Origin: Ruegeria arenilitoris
GTDB lineage: Bacteria > Pseudomonadota > Alphaproteobacteria > Rhodobacterales > Rhodobacteraceae
DNA: 64,000 bases
NCBI RefSeq assembly: GCF_013032445.1
Contig: NZ_WQCA01000003.1
Span: 1-64,000 of the forward strand
Direction of reading: 5' to 3'
Below, piece by piece: positions 17,822 to 25,472 of the stretch (its first letter is position 1; each line of letters starts with the position of its first letter). The translations under genes and the position numbers were made by a program. The notes beneath the pieces were generated by a model, which was given only the letters and a program-made list of their open reading frames with translations, did not search any database and was not told where the DNA came from.

Positions 17822-17832
17822 TTTTCAAGCTA

Positions 17833-17860
17833 TTGACGCATCTTTTTTGCGCGCTGTAGA
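17833..17860 (+). promoter_or_regulatory. Candidate sigma-70 promoter for repressor 2
   Basis: TTGACG (17833-17838), 16-bp spacer, TGTAGA (17855-17860), 27 bp before the TTG start at 17888. It adjoins the palindrome at 17802-17821, consistent with autorepression. Confidence 0.45.
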
Positions 17861-17887
17861 TGGCTGTATTCGTAGAAGGAGCGGCAA

Positions 17888-18526
17888 TTGGTCGAAGCAG
17901 ATCGTAAACGTCCCCGCAAAGAGCGGAAGGAGAACGCAGATCGTCGTCGCCGACAGCTGCTGGACGCGGCTTGCCGCTCTATATTGGCTCATGGGTTGGC
18001 AAAAACGACGCTCGCAACGGTCGCTTCTGAAGCTGAGCTTTCTCAGGGTGTTGCGGCGTTTTACTTCAAGTCAAAGCTTGGTCTTCTGACCGAAGCTTTG
18101 CGCGACCTTTACCAGCGCTACGAAGATCACTGGACAGCTTCTTTAGAGCGAGCAGGGGATAAGCCCGCCGAAAAGATAAGGGCCCTGATAAAAGCTGATT
18201 TCCACCCTGATGCATGTGGTCCGGAGGTCTTACCCCTTTGGTATGCGTTTTGGGGCGAGCTTCGCTTTCAACTGCAGTACGATGAAGTTGCCGAGCATTT
18301 CGAAACACGTCGGAGAGAGACCTTGCGTGTAATCTGGAACGAATTGCTGCCCGACGATGAGGTTACTTCACCAGATCAAATGGCTGAATGGATGGAGACA
18401 TTGACGGATGGCTATTGGCAGCGATTGCATCTTGCTCCTCAAGGCCTGAGCCGAAAGCAGGCGGAACAGGCTGCCTGGGGTTGCCTTGTTCGCCTGGTCC
18501 CGGAATTACTTGGGGATACGGCTTAG
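17888..18526 (+). CDS. TetR/AcrR family repressor, BetI-like (repressor 2)
   Basis: 212 residues from TTG 17888 with AAGGAG 6 nt upstream. Very basic N-terminus (RKRPRKERKENADRRRR) and helix-turn-helix TTLATVASEAELSQGVAAFYFKSK. The C-terminal domain has the BetI-like WYAFWGELRFQLQYDEV. It is less similar to repressors 1 and 3 than those are to each other. It is divergent from the CrtI-like operon and likely binds the palindrome at 17802-17821, controlling that operon and itself together with the downstream MATE gene. Confidence 0.9.
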   Translation: MVEADRKRPRKERKENADRRRRQLLDAACRSILAHGLAKTTLATVASEAELSQGVAAFYFKSKLGLLTEALRDLYQRYEDHWTASLERAGDKPAEKIRALIKADFHPDACGPEVLPLWYAFWGELRFQLQYDEVAEHFETRRRETLRVIWNELLPDDEVTSPDQMAEWMETLTDGYWQRLHLAPQGLSRKQAEQAAWGCLVRLVPELLGDTA

Positions 18527-18553
18527 TCAATTTCGACTGAAAGGCCCAACAAC

Positions 18554-19906
18554 ATGACGCGAGTGCGGATATCGCAGCAGCCTCGGCCATCTTGGGGTGT
18601 CATCTTAAATGAGGCGCGCTACCTTGCGCGGCTTGCTCTTCCGATAGTTATCTCTCTTGCTGCAGCTGCTTTGATTGGCGTCGTTGACACTGTGATGGTG
18701 GCCCCATTGGGTACAATTCCTCTGGCGGCGGTCTCGATCACAGCCTCGGTACTGATCATTTTCTACTCGGCGCTTTACGGCTTTGTGTCCGCAATTGGTG
18801 TGCGAATGGCTGAAGCCTTTGGGAAAACAAGTGAACGAGGGTTGGCTTCGGCAACAAGCGCTGGGCTTATCGTTTCACTGGTCGTTGGCGTCGTTGGCGC
18901 TGCTGTAATGATCTGCCTCAAGCCTGCCCTTTCTTTGATTGGGCAGCCTCCCGAAGTGGTCAGTCTGATTGGCGGCTACTGGATTGCGATGAGCCTCCTT
19001 TTGGTGCCCTTCACGGTTTTCTATGCTTTGAAAGCTCTCTTTGACGCAATGAATCGTCCGTGGATTGGGGTTGGCCTCGCGTTCCTTGCGGTCGGATTCA
19101 ACATCCCTTCGAACTATGTTTTGATCCACGGAGTTGCTGGTTGGCCGGGTCTGGGACTCATCGGTGCCGGGATCGCAAGTCTGTTGTCTCAGATGGTGCC
19201 GTTAATTGTGGCATTCGTGATTTTGCGCGCGTGGAGAAAGAAGAAGGGTTTCCTAAAGGCCGCAGGTTTTGATTGGCCCGAGGTTAAGGCGCAGATCAAA
19301 GAAGGGTTCATTATTTCCGTTGGTTACCTAGGGGAGGGGGCAGCTTACGCAGTAGCTGGCCTTATGCTCGGTTGGTTCAGCGCAGCCGCGCTTGCCGCGC
19401 ATCAAATCGTTTCTGCGGTCAGCGACGTCATTTACATGGTGCCATTGGGAGTTTCGATTGCAATTTCGATACGTGTAGCTCAGGCAGTTGGTGCCGATGA
19501 AAAAGAAAGGCTCAAGCCGATTGTGTTGGCGTCGCTGATGGTCGTCGTTGGTTGGATGGCTGTTGTCGTTACTGGTATTTTGATTGGCCGCGATCCTTTG
19601 GCCAATAGCCTTTCAGATGACCCAAAAGTCGTTTCTCTCGCGATATCGATGTTCCTTGTGATTGCAGCAATGCAGATTGCAGATGGTGTGCAGGGGACAA
19701 TGCTGGGTGCTTTCCGAGGCATGATGGACAACCATTTCCCCGTTGCCATCACCTTGATTGCATATTGGGTCTTTGCATTGCCGCTTGGATATGCGCTGGG
19801 CTTTTGGCTTGGGTTCGGTCCCAACGGCGTTTGGATCGGGTACGGCTCAGGTCTCTCTTTGGCGGCTATCGCGTTGACCTATCGCTTCTTCTCCAAAAAC
19901 CGCTAG
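18554..19906 (+). CDS. MATE family efflux transporter
   Basis: 450 residues with about twelve hydrophobic segments, the first being LARLALPIVISLAAAALIG near residues 25-43, and the MATE signature around VDTVMVAPLG. MATE proteins export cationic organic compounds in exchange for Na+ or H+. Located 27 bp after repressor 2 and probably cotranscribed. In a catabolic island for a cationic amine it may relieve toxicity of the substrate or of an intermediate; ligand unknown. Confidence 0.93.
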   Translation: MTRVRISQQPRPSWGVILNEARYLARLALPIVISLAAAALIGVVDTVMVAPLGTIPLAAVSITASVLIIFYSALYGFVSAIGVRMAEAFGKTSERGLASATSAGLIVSLVVGVVGAAVMICLKPALSLIGQPPEVVSLIGGYWIAMSLLLVPFTVFYALKALFDAMNRPWIGVGLAFLAVGFNIPSNYVLIHGVAGWPGLGLIGAGIASLLSQMVPLIVAFVILRAWRKKKGFLKAAGFDWPEVKAQIKEGFIISVGYLGEGAAYAVAGLMLGWFSAAALAAHQIVSAVSDVIYMVPLGVSIAISIRVAQAVGADEKERLKPIVLASLMVVVGWMAVVVTGILIGRDPLANSLSDDPKVVSLAISMFLVIAAMQIADGVQGTMLGAFRGMMDNHFPVAITLIAYWVFALPLGYALGFWLGFGPNGVWIGYGSGLSLAAIALTYRFFSKNR

Positions 19907-19927
19907 TTGGCGCTGCTTGCGAGCTCA

Positions 19928-21220
19928 CTAAAGACCCAACTTGTCCAAGAGTTTAAGGCGTAGGATTTCTGCTTCGACAAGAGTTTCTTTCGCGAACGAG
20001 AAGGGCAGTGGTTTGAGGGGGGTAACCGGAAATTCCAGCTCGTCCGCTTTGGTTCCTATCGCCCATTTGGCGAGGACGCGCCCCATTGCCGTGGCGATGG
20101 CAACGCCGCGCCCATTGTATCCCAGACCTGTCATAACCCCCGGAGTGAGTTCATGCAGGTGTGGATAGTGATCTCTTGTCAATGCAACAAAGCCGCCCCA
20201 TTCGAATTCCCACTGAACTCCGGACAATTGGGGGAAAAGTTCGACAGAGATTCGCTTCAAACGTTCGATTTGTTTGAGAGTGGAGTTGTTGTTGTAGGTA
20301 CCGCGACCTCCCATTAGAAAGCGACCTTCCGCGTCTTGCCTGAAGTACAGAAGCAGGCGTCGTGCGTCTGACAGAGCGTTGCCCTCTGGCAGAATTGTCC
20401 GACGGAGATTATCGGAAAGAGGCGACGAAGCAACCTGAACTGAACGAACGGGCAAAACTGACTGAGCCAACCGCGGATGTAGATCTCCGGAATAGGCGTT
20501 CGTGCAAATCAGTACCTTTTCTGAGATGACAGCTCCTTTGGGAGTTTCGACGCGAAAGCGGCCGGCTTCGGATTTAATCTGATTGGCAGGTGTTTCGCCG
20601 AAGATTTGCACGCCATTGCGGCGACCTGCTTCAGCCAGTCCAAGTGCATAATTCAGCGGGTGCAAAACACCACCGCGGCGATCCAGAACGCCACCAAGGT
20701 AAGCTTCGGTCCCTGTCAGACGCTGCATTTCGCTTTGATCAAGCTGTATCATGCCCCCGCCGTGGTTGCCCCAATCCTCGGCTAGCTTGTGTAATTCGCT
20801 GAGTGTTTTGTGAGTATGCGCAGCGCGCAGCCAGCCTGGACGTTTTGCGTCGCACTCAATGCCGTGCCGAGCGATTAAGTCGAACACAAGATCGGCGGCG
20901 TCACCGGCCATTCGGATCATTCTGGTTCCCCAGAGGTCACCAAATTTGGTTTTGATGCCTGTCGGTCCATCCTTGAGGCCCACATTGATCTGACCGCCAT
21001 TGCGTCCAGAAGCTCCCCAGCCCGGATGCTGGGCATCGATAACAACAACTTTGACGCCTTGCTCGGCCAGACGAATTGCTGCCGAAAGTCCGGTGAACCC
21101 GGCGCCAATCACGGTCACGTCAGATTGCTGTTTGCCAACGAGCTGCGGGTATTCTGCAGAATAGCTTGCGGTTGCAGACCACAGGCTATTTGCGATGACT
21201 GGGTTTTCGTTACGGATCAT
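19928..21220 (-). CDS. FAD-dependent oxidoreductase, DadA/PuuB-like
   Basis: 430 residues, DAO superfamily. N-terminal VTVIGAGFTGLSAAIRLAEQG (about residues 35-55), then HPGWGASGRNGGQ, the segment typical of gamma-glutamylputrescine oxidase-like (PuuB/OrdL) enzymes. The C-terminus carries GLGYNGRGVAIATAMG. It would oxidise a secondary or primary amine to an imine with O2 or a quinone acceptor. It converges on the MATE gene (21 bp) and is divergent from the small gene at 21299. ATG 21220. Substrate could be an N-alkyl amino acid or an acylated diamine. Confidence 0.9.
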   Translation of the reverse strand: MIRNENPVIANSLWSATASYSAEYPQLVGKQQSDVTVIGAGFTGLSAAIRLAEQGVKVVVIDAQHPGWGASGRNGGQINVGLKDGPTGIKTKFGDLWGTRMIRMAGDAADLVFDLIARHGIECDAKRPGWLRAAHTHKTLSELHKLAEDWGNHGGGMIQLDQSEMQRLTGTEAYLGGVLDRRGGVLHPLNYALGLAEAGRRNGVQIFGETPANQIKSEAGRFRVETPKGAVISEKVLICTNAYSGDLHPRLAQSVLPVRSVQVASSPLSDNLRRTILPEGNALSDARRLLLYFRQDAEGRFLMGGRGTYNNNSTLKQIERLKRISVELFPQLSGVQWEFEWGGFVALTRDHYPHLHELTPGVMTGLGYNGRGVAIATAMGRVLAKWAIGTKADELEFPVTPLKPLPFSFAKETLVEAEILRLKLLDKLGL

Positions 21221-21298
21221 CTAGTGGCCTCGCGCTTGCCTTGCGGGGGGAATTGCATAGGTTTGGCTGGTGACATCTTGCCGGACAGTATGTGAAGA

Positions 21299-21628
21299 AT
21301 GCCAAGACTTTTGAACCAATTCGAATTGAAACCAACCGTCGAGCTCGACACGTTCGAGCAGGCTTGGAACGCGTTTGTCGAACATTTGGTCAAGACAGGT
21401 CTGGCCACAAAAGGGGCGCCTTTGTGTAAACGCATCCCCGCAAGTGGTTATGATACCGACGAGCAGCGAGATCATACGCTTATGGCTGTTATCGAATTCA
21501 AGGATCAATTGCAGGCCGACACGGCTTGGAACGCCATTGAAGATCGCATTGAGCCTCTGGGAGCTTTGCATCGCAGTGTTATTTCTATGGTGCATGACCC
21601 AGTTTTCACTTTTTGGTCGGAACTCTAG
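21299..21628 (+). CDS. Hypothetical protein, possible dimeric alpha/beta-barrel fold
   Basis: 109 residues, ATG 21299 with only a weak GAAGA upstream. I do not recognise a named family with certainty. The alternation of strand-like and helical stretches (FELKPTVELDTFEQAWNAFVEHL ... LMAVIEFKDQLQADTAWNAIE) suggests a ferredoxin-like or dimeric alpha/beta-barrel protein. It lies between the divergent DadA-like gene and repressor 3. The minus strand of this stretch also has an open frame, but that lacks any recognisable protein character. Confidence 0.6.
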   Translation: MPRLLNQFELKPTVELDTFEQAWNAFVEHLVKTGLATKGAPLCKRIPASGYDTDEQRDHTLMAVIEFKDQLQADTAWNAIEDRIEPLGALHRSVISMVHDPVFTFWSEL

Positions 21629-21680
21629 ATCGATGATTGCGAACATCCGGGTTGCTTTCACACTATTTTCTCTTCATCAT

Positions 21681-21694
21681 TGAATGATTATTCA
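21681..21694. promoter_or_regulatory. Palindromic operator TGAATGATTATTCA (site 4)
   Basis: One base from perfect symmetry and one base from sites 1 and 3; TTGAATGATTATTCAA when the flanks are included (21680-21695). It lies 93 bp before repressor 3, suggesting autoregulation and control of the downstream trimethylamine dehydrogenase-like and GNAT genes. Confidence 0.68.
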
Positions 21695-21786
21695 ATCAAT
21701 GGCATATATCCTTTGGATGTCAAATGCGCACTCGCTGGAGAAGTTTGGCTGTGGGGGCAGGCAAGACCGATGAAGTGCTTTAGTAG

Positions 21787-22470
21787 ATGGGATGCATTCG
21801 GGTGAGACAATCGCCAATCGAAAAAACAAAGCTTGAAGGGCGGCGGCGCACCGAGTCCAAAGAGGTGAGGCGTCAACAACTCATCGACGCAACAATCGAC
21901 TCGATCGCCCAAAACGGAATTGGTGGAACGACCATGTCCACCGTGACCGAGATAGCCGGCTTGTCGCTGGGCATCGTCAACTTCCACTTCAAAAGCAAAC
22001 AGAACTTGCTGGAGGAAACGCTGCTGTTTCTAGCAAAGGAACATCACGAGCAGTGGCTGGAAGCCTTTGACAATGCGGGATTGTCAGCGTCTGAAAAGCT
22101 ATTGGCCATCGTCGATGCGCACTTTCACCCGCAGATTTGCACTCCAAAGAAGCTAGCCGTTTGGTTCGCGTTTTTTGGAGAGGCAGGGCGGCGCAAAGTT
22201 TACCGCAGCCTGATCAATGACATCGATCAGGAGCGCTACAACATTGCGCTACGCCTGTGTTCCGAAATTGCTGAGGACGGTGGATACGACGACATGCCGC
22301 CAAGGCAAGTCGCCAATGTCCTGGAAGCTCTTTACGACGGAATCTGGTTGGAGCTTTTGACATATCCGGAAAATTTTCGACGTCCCGAAGCCCGAGATCA
22401 CATCGTCGCCTTCCTATCCAAGGTCTATCCGGATCACTTTCGAATGCCTGAGTTCAAACACGGTGGTTGA
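21787..22470 (+). CDS. TetR/AcrR family repressor, BetI-like (repressor 3)
   Basis: 227 residues from ATG 21787 (GTG 21802 is an alternative). Helix-turn-helix GGTTMSTVTEIAGLSLGIVNFHFKSK, then a BetI-like C-terminal domain (KKLAVWFAFFGEAGRRK, LCSEIAEDGGYDDMP). A close paralogue of repressor 1. A near-perfect palindrome lies 93 bp upstream. It is followed after 75 bp by the dehydrogenase gene at 22546 and is probably cotranscribed with it. By analogy with BetI, a cationic catabolite would be the inducer (inference). Confidence 0.91.
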   Translation: MGCIRVRQSPIEKTKLEGRRRTESKEVRRQQLIDATIDSIAQNGIGGTTMSTVTEIAGLSLGIVNFHFKSKQNLLEETLLFLAKEHHEQWLEAFDNAGLSASEKLLAIVDAHFHPQICTPKKLAVWFAFFGEAGRRKVYRSLINDIDQERYNIALRLCSEIAEDGGYDDMPPRQVANVLEALYDGIWLELLTYPENFRRPEARDHIVAFLSKVYPDHFRMPEFKHGG

Positions 22471-22545
22471 AACAGAGCGGGTAAAATTTCCGGTTATCCA
22501 GACAGGACGAGCCTGTGCACAGCGCAGCTAACTAAGGGCAGATAA

Positions 22546-24600
22546 ATGAGCAGGGACCCACGCTACGAAATCCTTTTCGAGCCAGTGCAAATCGGACCAG
22601 TCACCGCACCAAATCGGTTCTATCAGGTTCCGCACTGTACCGGTATGGGTTGGCAATACCCCCGTACACTTGCCGCGATGCGCAAAGTGAAGGCGCAAGG
22701 TGGATGGGGTGTCATATGCACGGAATACAACTCAATTCACCCCTCTTCCGACGACCTGCCGCATCCCTACGCTTCGCTTTGGGATGACAGCGACGTTCGG
22801 ACACACGCGCTGATGACTGACGCGGTGCACGAACACGGCAGCCTTGCAGGCGCTGAGCTATGGTACGGAGGTGCTAACTCGAACAACTTGTTTTCCCGGT
22901 TGCCGAGCATGGATGTCGACAGCCGACCAAACACGAAAGGACACCCCTTTCAGACCCGCGCAATGGACAAGCAGGACATCCGGGATCTACGCCGCTGGCA
23001 CCGAAAGGCGGCTTTGAGGGCGCGAGACGCGGGATTTGACGTTGTCTATGTTTATGCAACGCACGGATACCTAATATCAAACTTTCTGCATCCGCGCGTG
23101 AACACACGTACTGACGAATATGGCGGCACGTTGGAAAACAGGGTGCGTCTGACCCGAGAACTGATTCAGGAAACCAAAGACGCCGTTGGGGATCGGTGCG
23201 CCGTGGCGGTCCGTTTCTCGGCAGACGAAGAGATCGGCGAGGATGGCCAGCCCATCTATGGTGAGCGACGAGAAATGTTTGAGATGCTCTCTGATCTTCC
23301 GGATTTGTGGGATATCAACATCGCAGATTACTCGGTCGAAATGGGTGTTTCCCGTTTTACCAAAGAGGCAGCTCTTGAACCCTACATGCATTGGGTCAAG
23401 TCCGTGACAGATAAGCCTGTCGTGACTGTTGGTCGCTTCACGTCACCTGATACAATGGCCTCGCAAGTCAGGCGGGGGATTACTGATTTCATTGGAGCAG
23501 CGCGCCCGTCGATTGCTGATCCTTACCTTCCAAAGAAGATCGAAGAAGGACGCTTGTCTGCGATCCGCGAATGTATTGGATGCAATGTCTGCTACGCCAG
23601 CGACTCGATTGGTGTACCTATTCGATGCACTCAGAACCCAACAATGGGAGAGGAGTGGCGCAAAGGCTGGCATCCTGAAATCATCCGAACGAAATCTTCA
23701 GACGCGCGCGTTCTGATCGTCGGGGCAGGGGCTGCTGGACTGGAGGCAGCGCGGGCACTTGGTGTGCGTAGATATGATGTCCTTTTAGCAGAAGCTTCTC
23801 GTGAGTTGGGTGGCAGGATATCGCGCGAAGCGGCTTTGCCTGGCATGAGCGAATACATTCGCGTCAAAGACTACCGCGAACAGCAATTGATTGAGATGCC
23901 CAACGTTGAAATCTACCGTGAAAGCCCTCTGACAGTAGACGATGTCTTAGCCGTTGAGGCTGACCACGTTGCAATCGCTACCGGCGCGACTTGGCGGAAG
24001 GAGTATTTTGACGAAGAACGTTTCGTCCCGATCGCAGAAGGAGCCGCTCTAACTCGCGTTTTTACCCCCGATGACATCATGGATGGAAAGCTTCCCGATG
24101 GACCAACGCTCGTTTTTGATGGCGATGGCTACTACATGGCCAGCGTTATTGCTGAAAAAATCAGAGCGCAGGGACATGTCGTCACGCTGGTCACACCGTC
24201 AGACAGTGTTTCTGATTGGGCGGGAAAAACGTCCGAACGTTGGCGAATCCGAACGCATTTGCTTCGCTTAGGGGTCGAGACCCTGCCGTCAAAGTCGATT
24301 AAACAGTTTGATGGCGAAATCGCGGAGTTAGAGTGTACCTATGGCGGGCCAAGTGTGACCGTACCCGTTGCCAACATTGTTATGGTTACTGCTCGTAAAC
24401 CAAATGATTGCCTTTACAGAGGGTTGCTCGGCCGGGTCAGTTCTGAGGATTTGCAGTTCAGCTTTCGTCGCATAGGAGATTGTGATGCTCCGGCGATTAT
24501 AGCAGCAGCGGTTTATGCAGGTCATCGATACGCCCAGGAATTGGGCGAAGCCGTGGATGAGGACATACCACTTAAACATGATCGAGTAGACGTCGGGTAG
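22546..24600 (+). CDS. Trimethylamine/histamine dehydrogenase-like iron-sulfur flavoprotein
   Basis: 684 residues. An N-terminal old-yellow-enzyme TIM barrel is followed by an FAD/ADP-binding domain (VLIVGAGAAGLEAARAL from residue 389). FYQVPHCTG places Cys31 at the 6-S-cysteinyl-FMN attachment site of trimethylamine dehydrogenase. CIGCNVC (343-349) plus Cys361 give the [4Fe-4S] ligands. Tyr170 and His173 (YATH) match the active-site Tyr169/His172. Of the aromatic bowl that binds trimethylammonium, Tyr61 remains, but one Trp is lost in a 3-residue gap near 264 and the other is Asp353. An Asp at this second position is, from memory, a feature of histamine dehydrogenase. DgcA-type demethylases are also possible relatives. 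Confidence 0.93.
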   Translation: MSRDPRYEILFEPVQIGPVTAPNRFYQVPHCTGMGWQYPRTLAAMRKVKAQGGWGVICTEYNSIHPSSDDLPHPYASLWDDSDVRTHALMTDAVHEHGSLAGAELWYGGANSNNLFSRLPSMDVDSRPNTKGHPFQTRAMDKQDIRDLRRWHRKAALRARDAGFDVVYVYATHGYLISNFLHPRVNTRTDEYGGTLENRVRLTRELIQETKDAVGDRCAVAVRFSADEEIGEDGQPIYGERREMFEMLSDLPDLWDINIADYSVEMGVSRFTKEAALEPYMHWVKSVTDKPVVTVGRFTSPDTMASQVRRGITDFIGAARPSIADPYLPKKIEEGRLSAIRECIGCNVCYASDSIGVPIRCTQNPTMGEEWRKGWHPEIIRTKSSDARVLIVGAGAAGLEAARALGVRRYDVLLAEASRELGGRISREAALPGMSEYIRVKDYREQQLIEMPNVEIYRESPLTVDDVLAVEADHVAIATGATWRKEYFDEERFVPIAEGAALTRVFTPDDIMDGKLPDGPTLVFDGDGYYMASVIAEKIRAQGHVVTLVTPSDSVSDWAGKTSERWRIRTHLLRLGVETLPSKSIKQFDGEIAELECTYGGPSVTVPVANIVMVTARKPNDCLYRGLLGRVSSEDLQFSFRRIGDCDAPAIIAAAVYAGHRYAQELGEAVDEDIPLKHDRVDVG

Positions 24601-24667
24601 CAGCCCATTTGACCGAACTGCGCGATCTCAGTTGTAAGCAATCAAAGAAACGCTGGAGGAATCTTTC

Positions 24668-25120
24668 ATGCCGGAAGGCTTAGTTATCCGCCCCCTCGAA
24701 TTGAAAGATCACGAAGAGTGGCGCCGCTTATGGACGGCATATTTGGACTTCTACGAGACCTCTGTCTCAGAAGAAGTCTATGAGGTTTCGTTCAACAGGT
24801 TGTTGTCAACGGATGCAGGTGAATACAATTGTCTCATAGCTGAGTTAGAAGGGAAACCGGTCGGATTGGCGCACTACCTCTACCATAGGTTCATGTGGTC
24901 GGTTGAGGATACGTGTTATCTTATGGATCTTTTCGCTGATCCGCAGGTTAGAGGAAAAGGTGTTGGACGAGCTCTGATCGAATCTGTTTTTCAGATCGCC
25001 AAGCAGGACGGTGTTCCAACCACCTACTGGACAACTCAAGAATTTAACTACCCAGGTCGAGTTTTGTACGACAAAGTGGCCAAAAGAACTCCATTCATTG
25101 TCTATGAAAAAGACAAATGA
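24668..25120 (+). CDS. GNAT family N-acetyltransferase
   Basis: 150 residues, ATG 24668 after GGAGGAAT. N-terminal beta strand LVIRPLELKDHEEWRRLW; acetyl-CoA binding motif DPQVRGKGVGRALIESV (residues about 94-110). C-terminal TYWTTQEFNYPGRVLYDKV is common to this subgroup, which includes amine acetyltransferases. It follows the dehydrogenase gene after 67 bp. Acetylation of a diamine or polyamine would fit the context but is not shown by sequence. Last gene before the right IS remnant. Confidence 0.88.
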   Translation: MPEGLVIRPLELKDHEEWRRLWTAYLDFYETSVSEEVYEVSFNRLLSTDAGEYNCLIAELEGKPVGLAHYLYHRFMWSVEDTCYLMDLFADPQVRGKGVGRALIESVFQIAKQDGVPTTYWTTQEFNYPGRVLYDKVAKRTPFIVYEKDK

Positions 25121-25159
25121 CCGGCGGCGTTTTGTCAATAAATCTTGTCTTGAGGCGGG

Positions 25160-25435
25160 CAGGTGACTCAAAAACCGCGTCGAGAATTCGCAACTGCAGT
25201 TTCGACGACGCGATCGCGCCATGCAACGTTTCAAACGCATGCGAAGTTTACAGAAATTCGCCTCCGTCCATTCCTCTGCATACAACCACTTCAACTGGGA
25301 AAGATCGCTAGCCAACCGAGACATCTTCAAGCTGACCCGCGCCGCCGCTCTTAGCGAGTGGCGTCAACTTTGTTCCGGATAGGTTCGCGGTTTCCGCGGC
25401 AAACTGAGACTGGTTCGCATTCGTCTGACAGCACC
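25160..25435 (+). mobile_element. Insertion sequence remnant, right copy (transposase 3' end and right terminus)
   Basis: Same orientation and extent as 1-275. Here the C-terminal transposase frame stays open from about 25167 to TAG at 25379-25381 and reads RVENSQLQFRRRD, RMRSLQKFASVHSS and ALSEWRQL before stopping. A TGA (25162-25166 region) and loss of similarity upstream show that the 5' part is gone. The shared right end is GTCTGACAGCACC. I searched by eye for a left end (GGTGCTGTC) inside the window and found none. Together the copies bracket the A+T-richer catabolic island. Confidence 0.75.
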
Positions 25436-25472
25436 GCTAGACCACCCAACTAATTCAGCAGCTTGACCAAAG

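Noticed and set aside
276..25159. Intact transposon or integrative element with own integrase
   Set aside because: No transposase, integrase, relaxase, tRNA attachment site or left IS end was found between the remnants; only relic IS ends support mobility.
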